From contig NZ_QKVK01000014.1 of assembly GCF_003234965.1 (NCBI RefSeq), positions 1-51,385 on the forward strand: a stretch of 51,385 bases of DNA, in the 5' to 3' direction. This stretch comes from Aestuariivirga litoralis. Lineage in GTDB: Bacteria; Pseudomonadota; Alphaproteobacteria; Rhizobiales; Aestuariivirgaceae. The first letter of the stretch is position 1, and each line of letters starts with the position of its first letter. A program made the position numbers and the translations under genes. Of this stretch, positions 27,128 through 36,179 are shown piece after piece. A model generated the notes under the pieces. The model was not told the DNA's origin. It worked only from the letters and a program-made list of their open reading frames with translations, and did no database searches.

Positions 27128-28663
27128 ATGACCCGACTGACCCAGAAGCGCCGCAGCCGCCACACCCCCGCCGAAGACGGAAGATCCGCGCCAGCCCGCG
27201 CGCCCTTCATCTCGCGCCAGCTCGACACCTTCAGCGTGCTGTCGCAGGAGGGCCTCGAACTCATCGAACGCAATGCCGACCGCATCCTGCAGGACACCGG
27301 GATGGAGTTTCACGGCGATCCCGAAATCCTCGACATCTTCCGAATGGCCGGCTGCACCGTCGAAGGCGCGCGCGTGCGCTTCGATCCCGGCTTCTGCCGC
27401 AGGACCATTCAGGCCACAGCACCCCGCCAGTTCACCCAGCATGCGCGCAATGCGGCCAACAGCGTGCAGCTCGGCGGCAATGCCACCGTTCTCTGCCCCT
27501 CCTGGGGGCCGCCCTTCGTGCATGATCTCGACCGCGGCCGCCGCTATGCCTCCCACGCCGATTTCGTCGAACTGGTGAAGCTGCACCAGAGCCTGCCCTG
27601 GCTGCACCATTCGGGAGGCGTCGTCTGCGAGCCCGTGGACCTTCCCGCCAACAAGCGCCACCTCGACATGCTCTATGCCCATATCCGCTGGTCGGACCGG
27701 GCCTTCATGGGCGCCTTCATCGGGGCGGAGCGCGCCGGCCACGCCATCGACATGGCGCGCATTCTGTTCGGCGCCGATTACGTGGCCGAACACCCCGTGC
27801 TCTATTGCGTGTCCAACACCAATGCGCCGTTGGTGCTCGATTCGCACATGTCGGGCGCGCTCAAGACCTATGCCCGCGCCAACCAGCCTGTGGCCTGCAC
27901 GCCCTGGGTTCTCACCGGCGCGATGAGCCCCACCACCGTGGCCGGCACGCTGGCCCAGGTGCTGGCCGAGGCCACCGCCTGCCTCGCCCTCGTGCAGCTG
28001 ATCAATCCCGGTGCCCCCTGCCTCATGGGCAGCTTCGCCTCCACCATGTCGATGCAGTCGGGCGCCCCCACCTTCGGCACGCCGGAGGCGGGGCTGATGG
28101 TGCTGGCCGCCGGCCAGCTCGCCCGCCGCCTTGGCGTGCCGCTGCACACGGTGGGAACGCTCTCGGCCTCCAAGCTCCCCGATGCGCAGAGCCAGCAGGA
28201 GGCGGCCTGGGGCCTGCTCATGTCGATGTTCGCCGGCGCCAACCTCATCAACCACGCCACCGGCTGGCTCGAGGGCGGCCTCGTCACCTCCTACGAGAAG
28301 ACGCTGATCGACCACGACATCTGCGGCAAGGTGGCGCGCTTCTTCGACGGCATCGACCTGAGCGAGAACGCCCAGGCGATGGATGCGATCGCACTCACCG
28401 GCCCCGGCCAGCATTTCCTCGGCAGCGATCACACGCGGCTCAACTTCATGTCGGCCCTGTTCCGCCCCTGGACGGCCGACAACAACTCCTTCGAGCAGTG
28501 GCAGGCCGAGGGCGGCAAGGATGCCGCGACGCGGGCCAACGCCCTGTGGAAGAAGCAGCTCGAGCGCTATGAAGATCCCGGTCTCGACCCGGCCATCGAC
28601 GAGGCGCTGAAGGACTACGTTGCGAAGGTGAAATCCTCTATGCCGGATGTGAATTATTTCTGA
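27128..28663 (+). CDS. MttB-family (trimethylamine/quaternary amine) methyltransferase homologue 1
   Basis: A 511-residue TIM-barrel protein of the MttB superfamily, whose known members move a methyl group from a methylated amine to a corrinoid protein. Shared landmarks with the second copy at 47568 are DLPANKRHLD, NTNAPLVLDSHMSGAL, TPWVLTGAMSPTTVAGTLAQ and SMQSGAPTFGTPEAG. There is no in-frame TAG, so it belongs with the non-pyrrolysine group that includes betaine methyltransferases such as MtgB. No corrinoid protein or corrinoid reactivase gene is present in the window. The stop overlaps the next start (TGATG), tying it to two DMGDH-like enzymes. ATG 27128 lacks a strong ribosome site. Confidence 0.88.
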   Translation: MTRLTQKRRSRHTPAEDGRSAPARAPFISRQLDTFSVLSQEGLELIERNADRILQDTGMEFHGDPEILDIFRMAGCTVEGARVRFDPGFCRRTIQATAPRQFTQHARNAANSVQLGGNATVLCPSWGPPFVHDLDRGRRYASHADFVELVKLHQSLPWLHHSGGVVCEPVDLPANKRHLDMLYAHIRWSDRAFMGAFIGAERAGHAIDMARILFGADYVAEHPVLYCVSNTNAPLVLDSHMSGALKTYARANQPVACTPWVLTGAMSPTTVAGTLAQVLAEATACLALVQLINPGAPCLMGSFASTMSMQSGAPTFGTPEAGLMVLAAGQLARRLGVPLHTVGTLSASKLPDAQSQQEAAWGLLMSMFAGANLINHATGWLEGGLVTSYEKTLIDHDICGKVARFFDGIDLSENAQAMDAIALTGPGQHFLGSDHTRLNFMSALFRPWTADNNSFEQWQAEGGKDAATRANALWKKQLERYEDPGLDPAIDEALKDYVAKVKSSMPDVNYF

Positions 28664-31059
28664 TGCCCAGCGTCATCATCATCGGCGGCGGCGCAGTGGG
28701 GCTGAGCGTGGCCTATCACCTGGGCCAGCGCGGCGCCACGGACGTGGTGCTGCTGGAGCGCAACCAGCTCACCTCCGGCACCAGCTGGCACGCGGCCGGC
28801 ATCGTGGGCCCGCTGCGCGCCACCGCCAGCATGACACGACTCGCTTCTCATGCCCTCACCCTCTTCCCGCGCCTCGAGGAAGAGACCGGCATGAGCACCG
28901 GCTATCGCCGCACCGGCGGCTATTGGCTGGCCCGCGTGCCTGAGCGCATGGACGAGCTGACGCGCATCTGCAGCGTCGGCCGCCACATGGGCCTGACGCC
29001 CTCGATCATCGCGCCGCAGGACGTTGCCATTCCGCAGCTTGCCCTCGCCGATCACGTCGGCGCGCTGATGGTGCCGGAGGATGCCAACGTCAACCCGGTC
29101 GATCTCTGCATGGCCTATGCCAGGGCGGCGAAGAACCATGGCGTCATGATCCGCGAGAACACCGGCGTGCGCCGCATCCTCACCCAGCACGGGCGCGCCA
29201 CCGGCGTCGAACTTACCGACGGCAGCACGCTAGCCGCCGACAAGGTGGTGCTCTGCGCCGGTGCCTGGTCGAAGACGCTGGCGGATGCGGCAGGCGTGGC
29301 ACTGCCGCTGCAGGCGGTGGAACACATGTACATCGTCACAGAGCCCATGCCCGGGTTTCCCAACCCCTTCCCCGTGGTGCGCGACCTCGACCGCGGCATC
29401 TATGTGAAGGGTGATGCCGGCCGGCTCGTCATCGGCGGCTTCGAGCCGGATGCTAAGCCATGGGACCCCCAGGGCCCGGAAGGCGACCGCGCCTTCCTCG
29501 AGATGCCGGAGGACTGGGACCAGTTCGCCCCCTTCATGGAAGCGGCGCTCGCCTTGATCCCGCAGCTGGCGGAGACCGGCATCCAGCGCTTCATGAACGG
29601 CCCCGAGAGCTTCACCGCCGACACCCGCCCCTATATCGGCGAGACGCCGGAGGTCGATGGCCTCTATGTCGCCGCCGGCATGAATTCGGTGGGCATCATG
29701 AGTTCCGCCGGCATCGGCGACGTGCTGGCCGACTGGATCATTACCGGCGAAGAGCCGCGCGACCTGTGGGGCGTCGACATCGCGCGTGCCGACCCGAGGA
29801 CGGCCTCTGGCGCGCACATGCGCGAGCGCATGCGCGAGGCGGTATCGGACCTCTTCGCGGTGCACTGGCCCTTCAAGCAGCCGCGTGCCGGGCGCGGCCT
29901 GCGCAAGTCTCCCCTGCATGATCGCTGGGCCGCGCAGGGCGCCGTCTTTGGCCTCACCGTGGGCTGGGAACGCGGCCTGTGGTATGCGCGGAACGAGGCC
30001 GAGCGCGACCTTCCCTATTCGGTGGACGGCGCGCAGCCCTGGCAGGCGCTTGCCGAACGCGAGGCCGCGGTCATGCAGCACGGCGCCGCGCTGCTCGACC
30101 TGACGCCCTTCACCAAGATCGATGTAGCAGGCCCCGACGCCCTGGTGCTCCTCAACCACCTCGCCGCCGCGCAGATGGACGTGGGCATCGGGCGCGCCGT
30201 CTACACGCCGCTGCTCAACTCCAGGGGCGGCATCGAGGCGGACGTCACCGTCACGCGGCTTGCGGCGGACCAGTTCCGCCTCGTCTCCGGTGCTGCCACG
30301 CGCCGCCGCGACCTGGCGCTGCTGCGCCGGGCCGCGAAGGACCGCGACGTCACCATCACGGATCGCACCGAGGACTTCTGCGTCATCGGCGTGATGGGTG
30401 CCGGGTCACGCTCCATGCTTGCGCGGCTCGCCGGGGAGGACTGGACGGATTTTCCCTTCTCCACCTCACGCGCCGCCACCATCGCCGGCGCCACCTGCCT
30501 TGCCACGCGCATTTCCTATGTGGGCGAACTCGGCTGGGAGATCACCATCGCGAACGGAGAGGCGCCTCAGGTCTTCGATGCCCTCATCGCCGCGGGCGCA
30601 AAGCCCATGGGGCACCATGCGCTCAATGGCTGCCGCATCGAAAAGGGCTATCGCCACTGGGGCCATGATCTCGGCCCGGAGATCACGCCGTTGGAGGCGG
30701 GCCTCGGCTTCACCATCGACTGGGCCAAGGACTTCCGCGGCAAGCCCGCACTCGAAAGGCAGAGGCAGCAGGGCCTCACGCAACGGATGGTGCTGCTCTC
30801 GGTCGAGGGCAGCCCGCTGGTGGTGCATGACGAGCCGGTTATGGAACATGGCGCCGTCGTGGGCCTCACCACATCGGGTGCGCGGGGTGCTCGCACCGGG
30901 CTGACGCTCGCCCTTGCACTGGTGAAGGTGGCACCGGGCGAGACCGCCGCCCAAACCGCCCAGCGCAACTTCGAAGTCGAGATCGCCGGATCAAGATACA
31001 AGGCAGCCGTGCTTGCGCGGCCGCCACATGATCCGCGCGGTGAAAGGATGACGGCATGA
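28663..31059 (+). CDS. Dimethylglycine/sarcosine-dehydrogenase-like flavoprotein 1 (FAD oxidoreductase + GcvT)
   Basis: A 798-residue two-domain enzyme. The N-terminal DAO-type FAD domain opens with IIIGGGAVGLSVAYHL, and H43 in SGTSWHAAG is the position where FAD is covalently held in dimethylglycine dehydrogenase. The C-terminal half (from about 430) is an aminomethyltransferase/GcvT-like domain (LLDLTPFTKIDVAGPDALVL, then ISYVGELGWEI), expected to bind tetrahydrofolate and accept the one-carbon unit. It would oxidatively remove an N-methyl group in the cytoplasm. The gene overlaps MttB homologue 1 upstream and a paralogue of identical length downstream, so it probably acts in sequence with them. 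Confidence 0.92.
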   Translation: MPSVIIIGGGAVGLSVAYHLGQRGATDVVLLERNQLTSGTSWHAAGIVGPLRATASMTRLASHALTLFPRLEEETGMSTGYRRTGGYWLARVPERMDELTRICSVGRHMGLTPSIIAPQDVAIPQLALADHVGALMVPEDANVNPVDLCMAYARAAKNHGVMIRENTGVRRILTQHGRATGVELTDGSTLAADKVVLCAGAWSKTLADAAGVALPLQAVEHMYIVTEPMPGFPNPFPVVRDLDRGIYVKGDAGRLVIGGFEPDAKPWDPQGPEGDRAFLEMPEDWDQFAPFMEAALALIPQLAETGIQRFMNGPESFTADTRPYIGETPEVDGLYVAAGMNSVGIMSSAGIGDVLADWIITGEEPRDLWGVDIARADPRTASGAHMRERMREAVSDLFAVHWPFKQPRAGRGLRKSPLHDRWAAQGAVFGLTVGWERGLWYARNEAERDLPYSVDGAQPWQALAEREAAVMQHGAALLDLTPFTKIDVAGPDALVLLNHLAAAQMDVGIGRAVYTPLLNSRGGIEADVTVTRLAADQFRLVSGAATRRRDLALLRRAAKDRDVTITDRTEDFCVIGVMGAGSRSMLARLAGEDWTDFPFSTSRAATIAGATCLATRISYVGELGWEITIANGEAPQVFDALIAAGAKPMGHHALNGCRIEKGYRHWGHDLGPEITPLEAGLGFTIDWAKDFRGKPALERQRQQGLTQRMVLLSVEGSPLVVHDEPVMEHGAVVGLTTSGARGARTGLTLALALVKVAPGETAAQTAQRNFEVEIAGSRYKAAVLARPPHDPRGERMTA

Positions 31060-33452
31060 CGGACGTGAATGTGGTGATCATCGGCGGCGGCGCCATGGGC
31101 TGCTCGCTGCTCTATCACCTCGCCAAGGCGGGCTGGCAGGACATCGTGCTGGTCGAGAAGAACGACCTCACCCACGGTTCCACCTGGCATGCCGCGGGCC
31201 TGTGCACGCACTTCGCCCACAACCCCACGATTCAGGAACTGCGCGCCACCTCGGTGCGGCTCTACCGCGACATCCTGCCTGAGGAGACGGGCGAGAGCTG
31301 CGGCTTCCACCGCTCCGGCGCCATGCGCGTCACCCGTAATCCGGACCGCATGGACGAGTTCCGCCACGTCGCGGGCCTCTCGGAGTTCACCGGCTATCCG
31401 CTCGAGATCATCGACCAGGAGCGCATCGCGGAGCTGCATCCGCTCGCCGTGCGCGATGGCCTGCTGGGCGGCATCTATGAACCCGACGACGGCCATGTCG
31501 ATCCCTCGCTTGCCACCAACGCCATGGCCAAGGTGGCCCAGCGCCATGGCGCGGTGATCCAGCGCTATAACCCCGTGCATTCCATCCATCACGAGAATGG
31601 CCGCTGGGTGGTGGAAACGAAGAACGACACGCTCCGCGCGCTGCACATCGTCAATGCTGCGGGCACCTGGGGCTTCGAGGTCGGCCGCATGATGGGCGTC
31701 AACGTGCCCTCGGTGCCGGTCCTGCACCAGTATCTTGTCACCGACACCGTGCCAGCCATCGCCGAACGCCAGAAGAAGGGCCTGGCCGAGCTGCCCATCA
31801 TCCGCGATCCGGAAGAAAGCTGGTACTGCCGGCAGGAGCGCGACGGCTTCATCCTCGGCCCTTATGAGAAGCAGGCGCAGGTCTGGTCGGTCGATGGCGT
31901 GCCGCCAGAGTTCGGCGCCGAGCTGATGGCGCCGGATCTCGACCGGGTGGAGCACATCATCGAGGCCGCCATGGCCCGCGTGCCCGCACTCGCCACGGCT
32001 GGCGTCAAGACGGTGGTCAACGGCCCCATCACCTTCACGCCCGATGCCAACCCGCTGATCGGCCCCGCCCATGGCGTGCCGAACGCCTGGCTGCTCACCG
32101 GCTCCTCCATGGGCGTGATGGAAGGCGGCGGCGCGGGCAAGTTCCTGGCGCACTGGATGACCCATGGCGCACCGCCCATGGATGCGCTCGCCGTCGACAG
32201 CCGGCGCTTCGGCCCCTGGGCCGATCGGCGCTATCGCGTCGACAAGGCCATCGAATGCTTCGGCCTGCAGTTCGGCGTGCACTATCCCTTCGAGGAGCGC
32301 CCCGCCGCCCGCAACCTGCGCACCTCAGCCTTGCATGAGCTGATGCTGGAGCGCGGTGCGGTGATGGGTGCGGCCCACGGCGCCGAGCGGCCGAACTGGT
32401 TCTCCTCCCGGCCGCATGACGAAACCCGCGACAGCTTCCGCCGCACCAACTGGTTCGAGGCGGTAGCGCGTGAAGTGGACTGCGTGACGAACCGCGTGGC
32501 ACTGGCCGACCTCAGCGTCTTCTCCAAGTTCGACGTCACCGGGCCCGACACGCTGCGTTTCCTCGATGCGCTGGGCGCCAACACGCCTCCGAGGCCAGGC
32601 CGCATCGGACTCACCCACGCATTGACGCCCGCAGGGGGTGTCGCTTCCGAATTCACCGTCACCGTCTTCGCGCCGGAGCGGGCCTATCTCAACTCCGCCG
32701 CCGCGGCGGAGGAGATGGACCTCGACCTGCTCAGGACCCGCGCCCAGGGCTTCGACGTGCGCATTCGCAACCGCACCGATGAACTCGCGGTGATCGGCCT
32801 CATGGGTCCGCGTTCGGGTGACGTGCTGGGGAAGCTGGCCGATGTCACCGGCCTGTCATGGCTCTCGGCACGCGAGATGGACGTGGCCGGACTCCCTGTC
32901 CGCGTTCTACGAGTGTCCTATGTGGGCGAGAAGGGCTATGAGCTCCATCTCGACCGCGCCCATGCTGCGCAACTCTTCCTGGCGCTCGAGGAAGCCGGCA
33001 ACGCTTTCGGCATCGGTCATTACGGGGCCTATGCCGCCAATTCCATGCGGCTGGAAAAGGGCTATCGCGGCTGGGGCATGGACCTGACGACGGAGCGAAC
33101 GCCGCTGGAGACCGGCCTCGCCTTCCTGGTGAAGCCTGACGGCCGCGATTTCATCGGCCGCGATGCCTTGCTGAAGCGCCAGCCCGGCTGGGACATGGTG
33201 CTGCTCGAGATCGACACGGAGGGCGAGGTGGAGCCCTTCTATTCCCACACCGTCTTCGCCGCGGGCCGCCCCGTCGGCGTCGTCACCTCGGGGGCCTTTG
33301 GCCACCGCGTTCGCAAGTCTCTGGCCCTTTCCTTTCTGCGCGAGCGGGATATGCGGGAAGGGCTCACGGTGAAGTTGCTGGGAATCGAGCGGCCGGCCCG
33401 CATCCTCGCCCAGCCGCCCCACGACCCGCAGAACCTCAAGCTCAAGGCCTGA
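31056..33452 (+). CDS. Dimethylglycine/sarcosine-dehydrogenase-like flavoprotein 2 (FAD oxidoreductase + GcvT)
   Basis: Second 798-residue enzyme with the same domain order: FAD domain (VVIIGGGAMGCSLLYHLA, covalent-FAD histidine candidate H45 in GSTWHAAGL), then a GcvT-like folate domain (LADLSVFSKFDVTGPDTLRF, VSYVGEKGYELH, RLEKGYRGWGMDLT). The STWHAAGL motif is closer to mitochondrial DMGDH than that of its neighbour. Sequence differences throughout show old paralogues, not a recent duplication, so different substrates are likely, for example the tertiary and secondary amines of one pathway. It overlaps the first by four bases and is followed 13 bases later by the aminotransferase with a strong GGAGG. 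Confidence 0.92.
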   Translation: MTDVNVVIIGGGAMGCSLLYHLAKAGWQDIVLVEKNDLTHGSTWHAAGLCTHFAHNPTIQELRATSVRLYRDILPEETGESCGFHRSGAMRVTRNPDRMDEFRHVAGLSEFTGYPLEIIDQERIAELHPLAVRDGLLGGIYEPDDGHVDPSLATNAMAKVAQRHGAVIQRYNPVHSIHHENGRWVVETKNDTLRALHIVNAAGTWGFEVGRMMGVNVPSVPVLHQYLVTDTVPAIAERQKKGLAELPIIRDPEESWYCRQERDGFILGPYEKQAQVWSVDGVPPEFGAELMAPDLDRVEHIIEAAMARVPALATAGVKTVVNGPITFTPDANPLIGPAHGVPNAWLLTGSSMGVMEGGGAGKFLAHWMTHGAPPMDALAVDSRRFGPWADRRYRVDKAIECFGLQFGVHYPFEERPAARNLRTSALHELMLERGAVMGAAHGAERPNWFSSRPHDETRDSFRRTNWFEAVAREVDCVTNRVALADLSVFSKFDVTGPDTLRFLDALGANTPPRPGRIGLTHALTPAGGVASEFTVTVFAPERAYLNSAAAAEEMDLDLLRTRAQGFDVRIRNRTDELAVIGLMGPRSGDVLGKLADVTGLSWLSAREMDVAGLPVRVLRVSYVGEKGYELHLDRAHAAQLFLALEEAGNAFGIGHYGAYAANSMRLEKGYRGWGMDLTTERTPLETGLAFLVKPDGRDFIGRDALLKRQPGWDMVLLEIDTEGEVEPFYSHTVFAAGRPVGVVTSGAFGHRVRKSLALSFLRERDMREGLTVKLLGIERPARILAQPPHDPQNLKLKA

Positions 33453-33465
33453 CGGAGGAGTTCGC

Positions 33466-34776
33466 ATGAAAGACGCCCTCGACATCGACTGGACGGTTGA
33501 AGAGACGGCCCGCCGCCGCAACACCTACTACGCCGCCTCGCAGCGCAAATTCGTGCCCTTCAAGGACCCGCTGGTCTTCCGCAAGGGTTCCATGCAGTAC
33601 CTGTGGGATGCGGAAGGCAAGAAATACACCGACCTCCTGGGCATGAATGTCTGCATCTCGGTGGGCCATTCGCACCCCACCGTGGTCAATGCGGCCATGG
33701 CCCAGGCGCAGGAACTCACCCACTGCACCACCATGTTCTACCACCCCGTTCCGGCCCATTTCGCCGAGGAACTCGCCGCCACCATGCCGCAGGGCGAAGA
33801 GTGGGTGGTGCACTTCACAAACTCGGGCTCGGAAGCGATCGACCTCGCCATGGTGATGGCGCGCACCTATACCGGCAATCTCGATCTCCTGGCGCTGCGC
33901 ACCGCCTATCACGGCCCCACTTCCGCCGCGCAGTCGCTGACCGGCATTGCCGGCTTCCGCCACCCCGGCATGCCGGGCAACGTCGCCTTCGTGGCGGAGC
34001 CCAACCAGTATCGCGGCATCTTCGGGCCGGGCACCGAGCCCTATCTCGACGAGATCGAGCGCACCATCGCCAGCGCCACCACCGGCAGGGTGGCGGGCAT
34101 CTTCGTCGAAAGCGTGCAGGGCTATGGCGGCATCGTGGAAATGCCCAGGGGCTACATGTCGGGCGCGGCCGAGCGGGTGCGCGCCGCAGGCGGGCTTTAC
34201 ATAGCCGACGAAGTGCAGTCCGGCTTCGGCCGCACCGGCGACAACATGTGGGGCTTCGAGGCCGATGGCGTGGTGCCGGACATCGTGGTGATGGCCAAGG
34301 GCATCGGCAATGGCTTCCCGCTGGGCGCGGTGGTGGCGAAGAAGGCCATCGGCGACGTGATGGCGGAGAAGTTCATGTTCCACACCTATGGCGCCAACCC
34401 GACGAGCTGCGCGGCAGGCCGCGCCGTGCTTCAGGTGATCCGCGAGGAAAAGACGCAGGAGAATGCCCGCCAAGTCGGCGGCGCGCTGCTGGCCCGCCTC
34501 AAGGACCTGCAGCAGAAGCACGCGTCCATCGGCGACGTGCGCGGCCGCGGCCTGATGCTGGCGATCGAGATGGTGAAGGACCGCCGCACCAGGGAGCCCG
34601 ATGCGGGCGTCACCGCCGCGGTGTTCGAAAACTGCCGTGCCCAGGGCCTCATCCTGTCGAAATCCGGGCCGCACCGCTCGGTATTGCGCATGGTGCCGCC
34701 GATGTGCCTGTCGATGGCGGATGTCGAGGTGGTTGCCGAAGGCATCGACCGCGCCTTCACGGAGGTCACGGCGTGA
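33466..34776 (+). CDS. Class III PLP aminotransferase (AGXT2-like)
   Basis: A 436-residue omega-amino-acid-type aminotransferase. GGAGG lies seven bases before the ATG. Family landmarks are SVGHSHPTVVNA, HFTNSGSEAIDLAMVMAR, the cofactor aspartate in ADEVQSGFGRTG, and the PLP lysine K278 in VVMAKGIGNGFPLG. Related enzymes include alanine-glyoxylate aminotransferase 2, beta-alanine or GABA transaminases and ethanolamine-phosphate lyases; the exact reaction is not fixed. It follows three demethylating enzymes, so its likely substrate is the primary amine left after full N-demethylation. The stop overlaps the next start (GTGA). Confidence 0.92.
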   Translation: MKDALDIDWTVEETARRRNTYYAASQRKFVPFKDPLVFRKGSMQYLWDAEGKKYTDLLGMNVCISVGHSHPTVVNAAMAQAQELTHCTTMFYHPVPAHFAEELAATMPQGEEWVVHFTNSGSEAIDLAMVMARTYTGNLDLLALRTAYHGPTSAAQSLTGIAGFRHPGMPGNVAFVAEPNQYRGIFGPGTEPYLDEIERTIASATTGRVAGIFVESVQGYGGIVEMPRGYMSGAAERVRAAGGLYIADEVQSGFGRTGDNMWGFEADGVVPDIVVMAKGIGNGFPLGAVVAKKAIGDVMAEKFMFHTYGANPTSCAAGRAVLQVIREEKTQENARQVGGALLARLKDLQQKHASIGDVRGRGLMLAIEMVKDRRTREPDAGVTAAVFENCRAQGLILSKSGPHRSVLRMVPPMCLSMADVEVVAEGIDRAFTEVTA

Positions 34777-35525
34777 GTCACCCCATCATCGCGCTGTGGT
34801 CGCACCCGCGCTCGATGTCCACCGCCTTCGAGCGCATCATGCGCTCGCGTGGCGACCTCGACTGCCTGCATGAACCCTTCATGTATGATTACTACGTCAA
34901 CCGCTCCACCCGGCAGATGCCGCACTTCGATGCGAAGGACGATCACCCGCGCAGCTATGACGCCATCCGCGCCATGATCCTGGCCAAGGCCAAGCGCGGC
35001 CCCGTTTTCTTCAAGGACATGAGCTACTATGTCGTGCCGCACCTGCTTGCGGACGAGATTTTCTTCAACCGCATCACCCACAGCTTCCTCGTCCGCGACC
35101 CGCGCGCATCGATCCTGTCCTATGCCAAGCTCGACCCGGACATGCTGTGCGAGGAAATCGGCCTCGAGGCGCAGTGGCGCCATGCCGAGGCGGTGATGGC
35201 GCAGACCTGCAGGCCGCCCGTGGTGGTGCGCAGCGAGGCGGTACAGGCCGACCCGCAGGGGCAGATGGCGCACTACTGGGCGGCAGTGGGCCTTGCCCCC
35301 AGGCCGGAGGCCCTGCACTGGGACGATCCTGCCCCGGCCGACTGGCAGCAGGTGCAGGGCTGGCACGGCGAGGTCATGGCGAGCAGCACCATCCGCCCCA
35401 TCACGCCTGAACAGCAGGCCCGAAGCGAAGCGGAATTCGAGTCATTGGCCGAGGGGCAGCCCAGGTTCAGGGCCTATCTCGACCACCACCTGCCTTTCTA
35501 CCAGCGCCTCCTCGCCTTCGCCTGA
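34773..35525 (+). CDS. Sulfotransferase-family protein
   Basis: A 250-residue protein starting at GTG 34773 inside the aminotransferase stop (GTGA), so it is translationally coupled. The 5'-phosphosulfate loop is visible as WSHPRSMSTAFER (residues 9-21) and the 3'-phosphate region as FLVRDPRASILSY, which places it in the PAPS sulfotransferase fold (the branch with SxSTAFER). No signal peptide, so cytoplasmic. Its role in an amine-degrading operon is not clear: it may sulfate a hydroxylated intermediate, or the fold may be used for another transfer. Earlier codons of the same frame lie within the aminotransferase gene and are not counted. Confidence 0.85.
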   Translation: MSHPIIALWSHPRSMSTAFERIMRSRGDLDCLHEPFMYDYYVNRSTRQMPHFDAKDDHPRSYDAIRAMILAKAKRGPVFFKDMSYYVVPHLLADEIFFNRITHSFLVRDPRASILSYAKLDPDMLCEEIGLEAQWRHAEAVMAQTCRPPVVVRSEAVQADPQGQMAHYWAAVGLAPRPEALHWDDPAPADWQQVQGWHGEVMASSTIRPITPEQQARSEAEFESLAEGQPRFRAYLDHHLPFYQRLLAFA

Positions 35526-35590
35526 AGCGCTGCGGCGGGTGACGCCACGCCGAATTTGCGCCATGCTGGGTGGAGAAAAGACGCTCCACC

Positions 35591-36124
35591 ATGGCTCGCC
35601 CGCAGATCCGTCCTTCCATCTTCATAGCCCTGCAGAACGGGCTTGCCTCGCTGCTGTTCCTGGCGCTGCTGGGCGCCGAGACGGTGCGCCGCCTGCTTTA
35701 TCACCACCCCCAGTCAGAGCTTCTCTGGCAATTCTCGACCCTGGCAAACCGCACGGTGATGCCGGTGCTGCGCTACTGCGAGCAGCTGTTGCCGGATCCC
35801 GACAGGCTCATGCTGGGGCTGGCGGCGGGCGTGGTCATCCCGCTGCTCGCCTGGTGGACGCGCTACTGGTTCGCCACCGCGCTTGCCGGGCACGTGCTGC
35901 TGGGCGGCCTCGTCGTCATCACATATTCCGTGTTCAGCAGGGGTAACCTGGCGCTGGCCACGCTGGACCTGCCGGAGGAACTGGCCACGCTTCATCCTGG
36001 CCTCGCCGGCTATGTCCTGCTGGCCCTCACCCTCTTCGTCCTGGTGATGTGCATTGCCGATCATGTCGCATTTCTGAGATATCTCGCCTCGCTCCGGAAA
36101 CATTTCGGCGGGAGAAGCCGCTAG
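35591..36124 (+). CDS. Hypothetical membrane protein
   Basis: A 177-residue protein with about four hydrophobic helices (around 12-32, 70-90, 95-118 and 140-165 from the ATG at 35591). I do not recognise it. A GTG at 35570 in the same frame is an alternative start; neither has an ideal ribosome site. A few conserved-looking elements are seen (ETVRRLLYHHPQSELLW, WWTRYWFATALAGHVLLG). It lies 65 bases after the sulfotransferase gene and 55 before the kinase gene, on the same strand, so co-transcription is possible but not shown. Confidence 0.65.
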   Translation: MARPQIRPSIFIALQNGLASLLFLALLGAETVRRLLYHHPQSELLWQFSTLANRTVMPVLRYCEQLLPDPDRLMLGLAAGVVIPLLAWWTRYWFATALAGHVLLGGLVVITYSVFSRGNLALATLDLPEELATLHPGLAGYVLLALTLFVLVMCIADHVAFLRYLASLRKHFGGRSR

Positions 36125-36179
36125 GGGGGAACCTGCGGCTTGCGGAAGCCTCGACAATCCGGCAGGACGCGCCTGAGCG

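Noticed and set aside
26978-28432. Minus-strand open frame of 484 codons opposite MttB homologue 1
   Set aside because: Antisense to a clear family member, with composition typical of a shadow frame.
30648-32282. Minus-strand open frame of 544 codons opposite the two DMGDH-like genes
   Set aside because: It has no recognisable motif and low-complexity composition; the plus-strand genes have complete domain signatures.
33603-35525. Long plus-strand frame that could suggest an N-terminal extension of the sulfotransferase
   Set aside because: The first 390 codons lie in an alternate frame of the aminotransferase gene and are Arg/Gly/His-rich; the protein is taken to start at GTG 34773.
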